Source: Pholiota molesta
Lineage: Eukaryota > Basidiomycota > Agaricomycetes > Agaricales > Strophariaceae
Reading direction: 5' to 3'
DNA: 64,000 nt
Assembly (NCBI GenBank): GCA_014925825.1
Contig: JACGCK010000149.1
Location: 1 to 64,000 of the forward strand
Under the pieces are notes generated by a model that saw only the letters and a program-made list of their open reading frames with translations, searched no databases and was not told the origin of the DNA. Each line of letters opens with the position of its first letter. The first letter of the stretch is position 1. Shown here piece after piece: positions 11,050 through 22,169 of this stretch. Both the position numbers and the translations under genes were made by a program.

Positions 11050-12821
11050 TTACCTGGACTCCGCTCTGAACTTCCACTGGTATGGCTTCGTACTGACCGG
11101 CGTTACCCTCGGAGCATTACGCTGGAACACGGCTGCGACCATCGAACTGGAGTCTTGGGTATCGCTGCTAGACGGCTGTGCAATGGCGGCTGTAACGGAT
11201 GCAGACGCGCTGTCGGAGCTCGGTGTTGGGAGCGACGCGTCCGCCGCCGACATGGATGCGGATGGGCTCGATGAGGACATTGCATTTGATGCACTCGCTG
11301 GTGCACGGAATGCAGCACGAGATGATGACCATGCTGCAGCGACACTCGAAGCGACGGCTTCCGCGTTGATGGACGAGGCGGATGAACTAGCTGCCCCATA
11401 TCGGCCGGGCATGGATGACGAGGCCATGGGCATACTTGTCATAGTGCGGAAGCCAGACATCGCAGACGCGCTAGATGCTGATGAAGCAGGCAGGCTACCA
11501 TCCCCGACCAACTGCACATCTAGTCCGCCAGCGCTTTGGCTAGATGATGCGGCGGAACTAGAGTCGGTGGGGATCCGGCGGACGCCGCAGCGATAGACCC
11601 AGATGCAGAAACCATGGCGCTTTGCGACGCCGCGCTCGACGTCGCCGCGTTATCGCTAACGGCGGCAGCAGAAGCGGCACTACCAGCTGGAATGAACACT
11701 AGCGTGACGTTCTGGGTGTTGCGGTGAAAAGCCTCTCTCGCACTAAGATTAGTGGACGTGGGCTGGGCGCTGCTGGCGGCATCCGTCGCATTCACATTCG
11801 CCGACACAGCGGAGCTCGTGGAATTGGAGTCCGAGGGCACATCCTGCGCGCTAGTGGTGTCGTGTGTGCCATCGTCCTGGCCCGAGAACCATGTGGGGCG
11901 AACCACGCCTGACTCCTTGTTATACATGAAGGTCTGGCTCATGCCCGCCGTCCTGTTGGCATTGGCGGCACTGGGGTTAAAATACGGCTGCATCGTCATC
12001 GGTTCGGCGTATGATGGGTTTGGATTGAAGGTGATGCAATATGTCAGTGAATTGACGAATAAAGGTATGCACAGTACAACAGGGGTGTCATCACCGGCAC
12101 CGAAGACGTGGGATCTCTGGATGTCGAGCTTCGGTCAGGCGCTTTGCTGAGGTACACTTGCGTTTTGTTCGTGTCGGATGCGTTGAGGACGTATGTGCCA
12201 TTCATGTTATTGAGGAAAAGAGAAGCAATCAAGCGGCTGTTTTCAGAGGAGTCGGTGGAGTTGTTGTTGTCCACATGGCTCTGCTTCAAGTTAGTTGTTG
12301 TTCGGACAATTCTTGATAGATGTGGTTCACATACCGTAATGCCAATCGTTCCCGGGACGCCCTCTTCCGTGGTTCGTCTTTGTGGCGAAGCACCTGCCTG
12401 GCCTACTCTCCATAAAGGAGCGCCTCTTCTTGAATGGGGAAGGATGTAATTGCCTCCGCGATTACTAGGGATGATAATCGACTTGTGTGATCGCTTGTGG
12501 TGCATTTTGTGTTTGATACCAGAGAGAACGGCGTGCGCAAATTTCGCGAAAGGGTTAGTCGGAGAACTGTCTGCCATCCTCTATGGAGAAGAGGTTTTAG
12601 CAATGCAGTGCGTAGCGGAGACACTATCGGCTGACCTTATCGTGTGCAGACCATGGAAGGAACCGTTGCGAATGAGAAGAGGAATCTTGATATGCATTGG
12701 GGACAGAACGTCGCGCTTGAGGCGGGTGGGAAATCGCAGCGGCGTTGACGGAAGCAATGGACAGCAATTGAGTCGATAGCCCACAGAAGAAAACAAGCAG
12801 AGTGAACCGAGCAGAAAGCAT
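11050..12821 (-). CDS. Secreted Ser/Ala-rich protein of unknown function
   Basis: Starts MLSARFTLLVFFCGLSTQLL, a strong signal peptide, then a dibasic site (ARRS). Spliced exons run through blocks such as NPFAKFAHAVLSGIKHKMHH, a block with several N-glycosylation sites (NNNST, NGT), HVFGAGDDTPVVLCIPLFVN and SLTYCITFNPNPSYAEPM, then a Ser/Ala/Thr-rich tail ending TKPYQWKF. In the direct reading a stop at 11520 would cut the tail, and the rest lies in another frame. A 41-nt intron (11598-11558, GTCTAT...CTCTAG) restores the frame exactly and removes the stop, so the gene is probably intact. No enzyme motif seen. It could be a wall-associated or effector-like secreted protein; that is only suggested by the signal peptide and composition. 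Confidence 0.6.
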
Positions 12822-13577
12822 CGTACGAGGAAAGGAATCTGGTGTGTGTCGACAGTCAAGGGAGTGTATGGGATAGTTGTTGTAAATTTTAAAGAGGCAA
12901 AAATGCGACCGGCCGCAGGAAGCGTGAAGAAAAGAAGGCAAGCAGAGTAGCTATATGTGTTTATACGTTTTTCGATTAAAAAGAAGAGAAAAAAAATGAC
13001 CACCAGGATCTGGGGAGATGGAAGTGGAAAGCAAGAAAGATAGGGTGATGTTTTAGTTGCGACCGAATACTTATAGGCTTCCATGGTCTCTGGTCGATTT
13101 CGAAACTGGTAATTCCGTCGATGTCAATGTTCCAACTTCTCCTGTCATCCTCCCATTTCCACTCGTAAATCGTGAAAACAATTCCTACTTTGGGAAAGAG
13201 ATTGCTTCATGGGGAATTCCAGTCAAAATTAGCCGTGACGGAAGACAACGTGAATAAATACTTATAAAAAAATGCAGGCAGCTGCAGGCAGTGTACTTGA
13301 AAATAAAGAAAGTCAGAAAATCTATTGTTTTAGAGACCTCTATACTTTAAGCCTAAACTCTGCTGCTTCAATGAGGAAAGTCTGGAGTAGGCAGACGGGA
13401 AGGCAGGAGTCGCTGAATGCCGGTGAACTTTCGGCCCGTACCGCGTTCCGGCTCTCGGTTATTGCAGTCTGCTTACAGAGGAAAACAGTCATTCTGGCTC
13501 TCAACGTTCTCAACTTCCAAGTGCTCTTCCACTACATATACACCTAGTCCTCAATAATGTTTATATCCAGAGAGATA
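12822..13577. other. Divergent promoter region
   Basis: 756 bases between the starts of the secreted Ser/Ala-rich gene (minus) and the thioesterase (plus). No gene seen. AT-rich near 12950-13000. Confidence 0.5.
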
Positions 13578-14587
13578 ATGAACGCCACTAGAGCTATACG
13601 GCTGTCTGGGTACTCGCAGGCCAGAAAGATTGCCACATCGTCGATCAGTGTTTGTGCAGTGATGATCCGTGCAATAGTTCTTAAACTCATAGATCTATTT
13701 CTAGGACCTGCAAGCCGCTTTTCGGGATCCATCGTCTCCTTTCCATATACCACCTGGAACCCAAGGCCCTGAGTCGCCTGATTCTTTGCCAGCGCATGCT
13801 GCAGCTCACTTCACGACACTGTCAGCAGAGGCGATGGAATCGGTTGAAGCTTCACCGGAGTCGCTAGAAGAGGCAAGGAGAAAGCTAGTAGATGCAGGGA
13901 TGGACCCTCAGTCTTTTTGGGAACAACGTATTGTTTGGGGCGACCAGGATTCTTTCCAGTGAGTTTGAGTTTGTCATGTTAGCACGGATGGTCGTCGTTA
14001 TGTTCATGCTTTGTTAAAGACACGTCAATAATGTCCGCTATAGTGATTATTTTTTGATATTCTGGTGTACACGTATGAGTTAACTAACGTTGCGTTCATT
14101 CAGTTCGATTCTTTGAATCAGTAAGCTCTTCATCCCCTGTAACATGTTCCGTAGAGCTGATCACCCCTTGCAAAGGCCCGCATAAAGTGGATGATGACCT
14201 TGGGCACGGAACTTGGTGGACCAGCTAGAGCAAAGGCTATGATCAACGGCCAAGGAATATCCCTCATATTAAAGTCCATTGACGTCAAATTCAGACGCCC
14301 AGTCACCTATCCTGACACTGTATGTTCGAACCAAATTCCATATCGTACAACGCTGCTAACTTTTTGTCCTTCAGCTTTTGATAGGATACCGACCGCTGCC
14401 TCCTACAGAACCCCATCACGATACCGCGACATTCCATGTGCAGGCGTCAGCTTATTCTCTTAGCCAGAAGGCCTTTGTCGCCCACTCAAAAGAAGCCCTA
14501 GTTTGGTATGACTATGATAGGCTCAAGAAATGCGATCCTGGGGAGGAAGCCAAAGCAGTGTTGTTCGGCAGGGTAGGGAAGACATGA
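13578..14587 (+). CDS. Hotdog-fold acyl-CoA thioesterase, probably mitochondrial (243 aa)
   Basis: Six exons join in frame: 13578-13658, 13705-13958, 14020-14042, 14104-14120, 14176-14319 and 14375-14587. Two are very short (23 and 17 nt). The protein has an Arg/Ser/Ala-rich start (MNATRAIRLSGYSQARKIAT) that looks like a mitochondrial presequence. The core is a 4-hydroxybenzoyl-CoA thioesterase-like hotdog: VWGDQDSFQHVNNVRYIRFF (HVNN at about 113-116), the long helix with ARIKWM, then FRRPVTYPDT/LLIGYR. Members hydrolyse acyl-CoA thioesters. An ATG seven codons upstream (13557) is also possible. The gene reads toward the synthetase at 15641 on the same strand, so a role in releasing or proofreading an acyl or aminoacyl intermediate can be imagined, but housekeeping fatty-acyl turnover is equally lik­ely. 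Confidence 0.82.
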
Positions 14588-15640
14588 TACCTTTATTGTC
14601 AACGAAGTCTGAAGTATCGATCGCCTCTCTCCGCCGCTGCGTCGCCGTCGCAACCGGCATTGGTATGCCTAATATGGACCCAAATTGTTGATAACACCTT
14701 CCTTGACGGTTGAGTTATCTGTTATCTAATCCAATAAAACGTTGATGCCTATTCACATGCACCTTGACATCTCGGCTCTTCGACTTTACGAGCCTATCAA
14801 TGCCAAGTCCTTGTATGTGCGCTTGAGCGCCTTGAAGAAGTCCAGAAGAAGTTGGGAGTTAAGCCTGCCACCAGCTGCCACCACCATCGCGTTTTGTCGC
14901 GTTTCGACATTTCAACCTTCTTATCAGAACGTAACATATGGCCTCGGTAACTCCATCCGAAGCAAATACCCAAGTATGTTCACGCCAAGAGCACGTTGAG
15001 CAGTGAGCCTCATGCTCAAGTCTCAGATTGAAACAGTACTGACATGCGCTTGCCCTGTCCTGAAGCTTGATTCAGAATCAGTTTCTAGTGTTAAATCTTC
15101 ATTACTATCCGAAAAGCTCGTAGTGCCATGCTTTTCTTCACCCGGATGTATCGACAATATATATATCAATGACGCAACAAGACATCCACAGCAAATCCAG
15201 AGATTCGGCCGCGGCCGTCAACGCGCACAAAACCTTACGATCGCTCAAGGGAATCTTCTAGAGTCTAGAGTCCATGTGCAACTCTAACCAGTCTGAAAAT
15301 CGAGCTCGGAGGCACGTCTCCGTTGTTGGATATCCAGAAAATGCCCCATTTATCATAGGAATCGCTGCAATACCCATCCGAGATTGCCAACCCTTGCATT
15401 ACAAGAACTGATGGTAAGCTATCTTCATTAGCGGCATGCGGTCTCAACTGTGGTGCGCTCAACTGTGGTGCTTCTTTCTTCTTACTCATACCCATACTTT
15501 GGGTTTGGCTCTCGGTCTAGGAAGGTCATCATAAACCCACGTGTGCGCCCTATCCGCCGGAAAGCAGATCTTATAACAAGGAGGAATTGGAGTTGGAACA
15601 TCCCAGTAATACCGTCCAACGTTTTCTCCCGTTGGATGCG
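14588..15640. other. Intergenic, possible gene relic
   Basis: About 1.05 kb between the thioesterase and the synthetase. Short open stretches in all frames (for example one around 14810-14870 reading ERLEEVQKKLGVKP) look faintly coding but cannot be joined into a model. The right part is the synthetase promoter. Confidence 0.35.
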
Positions 15641-18600
15641 ATGTCTACGCTATCGTCTCTGCTCGGTATACCTTCGCCACCAAAAGGCCTATCTCTCGGA
15701 GAATATTTTGGCCAATCCATATCCCAGTCCACTGTGAAGTCTCTTCTCGACTGCTTATATTCCAGTCCAAGCCCCGCTATTTTCTCTCCTGATACCACTC
15801 GACCATCTTTGAGCCATGACGAGTTGCGCCACTTCGTATCTGGATTTGCTCTGCCACGTTCGCCCACTCGGTCACCCTTGGGCCGAAACGATCGTGTCAT
15901 GACCGTATTACCCGCTGGTCCCGAAAGCGCTCTTGCCTTGTTAGCCCTTAGCTGCTATCACTCTTGCGCCCCCGTCAACGCGAGCTGCACGATTTCGGAG
16001 CTGAAGGAGGACGCATTGAGACTGAACGTTCAAGTCATTGTGGCGACGAAGGACGCCGCTAGCCGCCTTGCCTTACACCTAGTCAAGGAGGAACTACAAT
16101 GCGAAATCATTCATTTGGAAGCGCGATCATCTGGACCAGCAGGACTATTTGATCTCTCCATCCCGGATCTCATGACACCGGTAATTCCTTCGCATCCGTC
16201 TGATCCTCAAGGATTGGACGACACAACACTCATATTGCATACCTCGGGAACGAGCGGCAAGAAAAAAGTTGTTCGATACTCCCTGCGAACCTTGATAGTA
16301 GGCGCTTGTTGTGTAACGCACTCTTGGGATCTCAAGCCAAGCGACATAAATTGTATGTAATATCAACCGATCTGCCATAGGAATGTGCTAAAAGTCAACT
16401 TATAGTGAATATGATGCCGCTATTCCACGTAGGGGGGATAGTGCGGAATTTACTCGCACCCATTTTTTCAGGAGGGAGCTCTATCATGTGTCTGGGATTC
16501 GATCCAAATACGTTTTGGATTCTTTGTCTCTCTCTCAAGGCGACATGGTGTGTAAAATTTTATTAATAACTTATCATCTCATATGTTTTCTAAATATGGA
16601 ATCTCATCTCCCATATAAGGTATTACGCTGCGCCTACTGTGCATCACGCGATCCTATCAGCCCAACCCGATAGCGTTGTCCCATCAAAAGACTTGAACCT
16701 GCGCCTCATTTGTAACGCAGCGGGTGGCCTGCTTCCTTCATTGGCCTCAGATCTCCAGTCAGTCTTCGGCGCCATAATCTTGCCGTCGTACGGAATGACA
16801 GAGTCAGCATTTTTACTATTCCTCTAGTTTATCGCTGACGTCATTGGGCATTTAGATGCATGCCTATAGCTACTCCACCAACAGACTACCAATTGGATCG
16901 CCCAGGATGTTCTGGCATCGCGTGTGGGCCTTATTTATCCATAAGGGCTCCCGGAGACATCGAACGTGAAGTTCCATCGGGGGTGACAGGTTCTATATGC
17001 GTCCGCGGGCTCCCGACATTCGAAGGTTATGAAGTTTCATCGGATCTCGGAATATCTCTGGATACGTCTATGTTTTCACAGGAGGGATGGTTTGACTCCG
17101 GTGACATGGGCTATATGGACGAAGATGGGTGAGTCTTAAATGACTGAAATTTCACTTATCAATCAGAAAGACATTTCCTAATGGAATGTGCCAGGTACCT
17201 GTACATTACGGGACGCTCTAAAGAGATCATTAACAAGGGGGGTGAGGTTATTTCTCCATTTGAAATCGAGGAAGCCGTCGTGACTGCTGCCAAAGATTAC
17301 GTGAAGGTGTGGGTTTCTTCCTCAGTCACACCAGAGTTTCGACGCTCATTCGGCTCATGAGAAAGACAGCATTGGCGTTTTCCATTGAACACGACATCCT
17401 CCAAGAAACCATTGGTGTGGTAATTGTCTCCGACGAAACCCGACCTCGGCTTGGTTTATCACAATTACACGACTTGCTCAAGTAGGTTGTGCTCTCTCTC
17501 AAAGTACGAAATTCCCACTGAATGTAAGCAGAGGATGTCTGCATCCTTCAAAATGGCCTTTCGTCATCGTCTATATGGCCTCGCTGCCTAAGAATAGGTG
17601 ATCACAACTCCAATTAGACCAAGTTTGAACCATCTGATACTCACTGATTTTATTAGCGCAGGAAAACCGCTCCGGATAGCTCTGTCCAAACGCCTGGGTA
17701 TCGGTCGACTGACAAACGAGCACCCACTTCTTCATCGACACTTCGAAGCTTCAGTATCTGAAAATCAGCACCTCCTTTCAGAACCGATCCCCTGCTCCAG
17801 AGTTACTATCGATGTTTTTAAAGTTGAAAATGCGTTGAGGAACCTCGCAGACGTTGATGATGTGACTTTGCGACTTCGGCCAGGTGGAACCGTAGGCGCT
17901 TATATTTCGCTTTCCTCCCAAACGACTCTCAGGGCAGGCGATGTTCTTGAGAAACTCACCTGTGTACTTTCGGGATATGAACTTCCAGATCGTGTCTATC
18001 CTGTCTATGGTGCACTGCCTCGCGATATTTCCGGTGACTACGATTATTCCACGATGGAGAAGGCGGCGTTAGATGACACGGTGATCGACCTCTCGGAACG
18101 CCAACTCCTTGTCCGTGACATTGTGGCAGACCTGCTGAATATTGATGCTACTCATATCCGTGCAGATTCGGATTTCTTTCTGCTTGGCGGCAATTCTCTT
18201 CTCTTGGGAAAGCTTGCCTACCTAGTTCGTAAACAATCTGGGGCTGATATCGGCGTCACCCAGATATTTTCGGCTAGTACCATTTCTGGTATTGCTTCTC
18301 TTATCGACGAATGGAACAAACAAGGAATCTGGGGAAAGACACGCGATGAGAAGGGGAACGACTCGGCTTCATCCAATACGGCATTTTCCGAAGAGTACGA
18401 CTATGAGCAAGACCTTGAATTCGCACAATCGAAGAAGAGAAAGCAAGATCATCCACTAGTCCTTATTGTTCAGGCGCTTCCTTTTCTTTTCTTCTATCCG
18501 TTCAAAACGGCTTTTACTTGTGGGTTCAAATTCTCTTGTTCCTTATCTTGATGCTGATATGTCGACTAATGGCAGGGTCTCTGCTGCTCTTCATGTTATC

Positions 18601-21496
18601 ATATTCCTCGAATTTTACAAGAGAAAGTTTTTGGATGCGAATGCTTAGCCTCGCCAAGGCAATAATTGTTGCGAGATTGGCTACACGTGTATTGTCTCCG
18701 TTAATCGCCATTGCTTTCAAATGGATAGTCATTGGACGATATCAACCGGGACTTCATCAAATGTAAGTTTTTTCCAAAAAAAAAAAATTACGCGCTCCTT
18801 CCGTAAACTAAGCATGCTATTAGGTGGTCAATGTACTATCTACGATGGTGGATCGTCAACCAAAGCCTAAGGTATCTATTCCCCGATATGAACACAATCC
18901 CCTTTCTCTAACACGCAGGTTCGTCAAAGGATATCAGGACGCGGCATATTTTCCCTTCACCCGTCCTTGATCATCCTCTACTACCGTCTACTCGGAGCTA
19001 AAATTGGCCAGGGCGTCTACATTGACGAGAAGACGACACTATACGAATGCGATCTTCTGACTTTGAAAGATGGCTGTCGGATAGACACTGCGACTCTGCG
19101 TGGCTTTACTGTGGAAAGAAACGGACACTTCCGACTCGCACCCATAACAATCGGAGAAAAAAGCTTCGTAAATACATATACTTTCCTCTCTCCGGGATGT
19201 GATATTCCAAATGGTTCGGTGTATGGTCCCCATGCATCGTCGCACGATAGTCCGTCTCCCAAGTCCTACGCTGCTTATAACCGGACTTTACAAGGGAAGC
19301 CACGCATGGCGTTGGTACTGTTCGTCGCATGGCCATTAATCGTAATTACGATGGTCATTTCTTGTATGTCTTTTTTTTCTCAAAGTATTTCGCTCACTGC
19401 AATTGATAGATATTCCTTGGATTCTTGCGATCTTTGGTATGGTCAGCGAGACGAAGGTACCCCATAGTGGGTTAAATTCTTTAGAAGCTGTGATCTACTG
19501 GTTCGCTTCGCCAAGACGTATTCTTTATCACGCGTTATCGAGAGTTGTTCGTGCTCTCATCAGGCCATTGGTGCGAGTGGCTATCGGTATCTTAATCAAG
19601 CGAGCCTTTGGATTGAACTCTGAAGATAATGTTATTTCGACCTCACAGAAAGTCCTACTTCGGAGATACCTCAACGGGATCCTACTTTCCCAGGAAGCTT
19701 TGAAAGAGGCATTTTCTATCTTAGGGACCCATTACGAGGTGGTTTCGGTCAGTTTTTATTATTTATTTGCAACAACATTTTGCAATCTACTCAAGCGCCC
19801 GAACTTTAGATTGTCTATCGAGCAATGGGTGCCAAAATTGGCCGGCACGTCTACTGGCCTGGCTCCGGGATTTACTGCCCCGATCCTGAATTGCTCGAAA
19901 TCGGAGACAATGTTGTCTTTGGATCTCGCTCCTCCTTAATCACTACCGATAGACTAGGATCCGGAAAGATCAAAATTGAGGATGGCGGTATGGCCTTCCT
20001 TTGGTATCATAACCGTATTATACTAATGTATTTCTAGCCATGATAGCAGATCGGGTCGTCCTTTTACCTCGTACCCGTGTTGGAAGCCGTGCTGTCATGG
20101 GTTCTGGCGCGCTTGGGAAGCGTGGGGCCACATATGATGCTTATTCTACTTGGATGGGAAATGGTCAGATCCCCCTATTCTCAGATGATGAAGAAGGAGT
20201 CGTTAAACAATCAATATTTTTAGAAAACGGAGGAGCAGTTTGCTTCAACAAGGGCACAAAAGAAGCTAAAAATACTGACACAATCACTCCTTTCGGCAAA
20301 GCATTTTACAAAAGAGAAGCTAACTACTTCGTTTTTCCATATCCAATGGTTATCGCCGTAAGCGTTCTGGTCACCGCCATCTCTGCTATGTACTGGTCAA
20401 TCAGCGCTGTAGCAGCAGCCCAGTTGCTGCGACATGCTCAGATACATCTGCCTCAGTTTGGTTTCTTCGCTCCGCATTGGTTCCGCCTTGGGATCTTATA
20501 TGGTCTAGTTGCGCTGTGCTTTACCCTCATCCTGGCAGCACAAGGAATCATTGCTATGTTGTGGGCTATTTTCACAAAATGGCTGATCGTTGGAAAACGA
20601 CGTGCAGGGCGGTATGATTGGGATCAAAGCAGTTATTGTCAACGATGGCAGCTTCATCTAGTGCTTTCGCGTCTCTTGTACAAGGGATATGGAAATGGGG
20701 GAGTACTAGGGACCTTCAACGGGTCTGCTTATATCGTTTGGTATTTACGCGCCTTAGGAGCTCAAATTGGCGAAGGCTGCTCCATCTGGGCTGGGGGGAG
20801 ATCAGGTTTGATGACGGAACCAGACCTAGTAGAGGTATGCATTTTTTCAATACTTCACCTTTAATCTGGAAGGTTGATGATAAATGTTACTAGCTCGGCG
20901 ACGATGTCAATTTGGATGACTGCTCAGTCGTTGCACATCTCAACTCTCGGGGAAGGTTTTCGTTGAATCGATTGAAAATTGGGAACGAGTAAGCTTTCAT
21001 TTACCGCAACGGTTGCTTCATGATAAACTCCTTTCCAGGTGTGCGATGCGCTCTGGCTCGAGATTGTTGTCGGGTGCTTCAATGGAAGACAACAGTATGC
21101 TATCCGAGCACACGCTGTTGACTTCTGGAGACGTAGCAGATGCTGGCAAAGTATATGTCGGGTGGCCAGCGAAAGTAATCCCAGATTCAACCCTGAATAA
21201 CAACAAAAGCGATGCCGATTCAACGTCATCGGCAACCCTGACGTGCCCAATGTGCTGTCGCTTCCCCAGGGACAGCACTATCAGTTCCTGCGGACATCTA
21301 TTTTGCCAAGAGTAAGCACGAACGTCTTTTTTGTACATGTCCCTATTCTAATATTGTTTCCCCTTACAGGTGCATCGCTCGATCGTTAACAGTGCGCAAG
21401 TTCTGTCCGATTTGCTTTGAACCCTGTACCAGGCCCCAATTGAGAAGAGTACATCTTTCATTTCACTTAGACGGTTCGCTCTCCAAATCGAAATAA
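15641..21496 (+). CDS. Pls-like synthetase: adenylation, carrier, membrane and triple beta-helix domains, with C-terminal RING finger (1646 aa)
   Basis: Seventeen exons join without a frame break: 15641-16352, 16406-16547, 16620-16802, 16856-17128, 17195-17308, 17362-17481, 17532-17597, 17657-18519, 18576-18762, 18824-18871, 18930-19363, 19410-19738, 19810-19987, 20038-20834, 20894-20988, 21039-21311, 21370-21496. Order: adenylation domain (about 1-560; LILHTSGTSGKKK, YGMTECMPIA, GWFDSGDMG, LPKNSAGKPLR); carrier domain with phosphopantetheine Ser717 in FFLLGGNSLLLG; membrane helices (about 808-885); three left-handed beta-helix units (about 925-1010, 1160-1250, 1454-1570) opening LLGAKIG, AMGAKIG and ALGAQIG, with more helices between them; then a C3HC4 RING (C1583 to C1620: CPMC, CGHLFCQEC, CPIC). 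This is the architecture of epsilon-poly-lysine synthetase (Pls), which polymerises an amino acid with no condensation domain. The RING suggests ubiquitin-ligase activity or control of its own turnover. The amino-acid substrate cannot be read. The in-frame TTG at 15587 is not used; 15641 is the first ATG. Confidence 0.88.
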
Positions 21497-22169
21497 CCAC
21501 ATTTACACATTTATTACCGATCTCATTCTACTTATAGACGAATCAATAACTACCCACATCCCTTGACAATCCTTTACATTTACAATTTTCTAGAACTTTC
21601 CTATTTTTAATCGTAGTAGTATTTGAGTATGCCTCGTCTGTCAGCTATCGGCCTTAAATTTCTGATCATTGAACACCCTTCTCCTAGGACTAGGGCAAAC
21701 GAAAGCGGGAGGGAGGGGTTGGGATATCTCACTGCCCTCCTTTTTGACCTCCAACATTGCCGCTTCGAGTGTAATTCTAACAACGACGAGGGTCTGCTCA
21801 ACTCGATCGCGACACCCATTACCTCGTATGCAAATTCGAATTTCAATTGTCTATCCGATGTACTTACAATATTAATAGCCCTATAAAATATTATGCTGCT
21901 GTAAGAATGTAGGATGGCAGATAGCAGAAATGACGTTGTAGCTCGAAAGCTTCTTCCCTTGTACAAATACACATTGATCATGGCTTGTTGGCTCGTACAT
22001 ATAGCCTCGATAGCACATCGACTCACATACCCCGAGCGGAGCAGGATTTACACGAAAGAGGAAAAAATGATCCAATAAGCCGATTGATACACAGGGTAGG
22101 TATGATTAAAGTACGTCTCTAACTGCAATACTTGTCAATATACAACGCTCCAGTAGAAAACTGCAGCTC
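21497..22169. other. Convergent 3' region
   Basis: 673 bases between the stops of the synthetase (plus) and the DGAT2 gene (minus). No gene seen; it serves both 3' ends. Confidence 0.5.

Noticed and set aside
15571..15900. Minus-strand ORFs opposite the adenylation domain, and similar ORFs opposite the other genes
   Set aside because: Shadows of strong coding frames on the other strand.
18466..18766. Frame change after KTAFT in the synthetase
   Set aside because: Explained by an intron 18520-18575 with a clear CTAAT branch site and GCAG acceptor; the membrane helix continues in frame.
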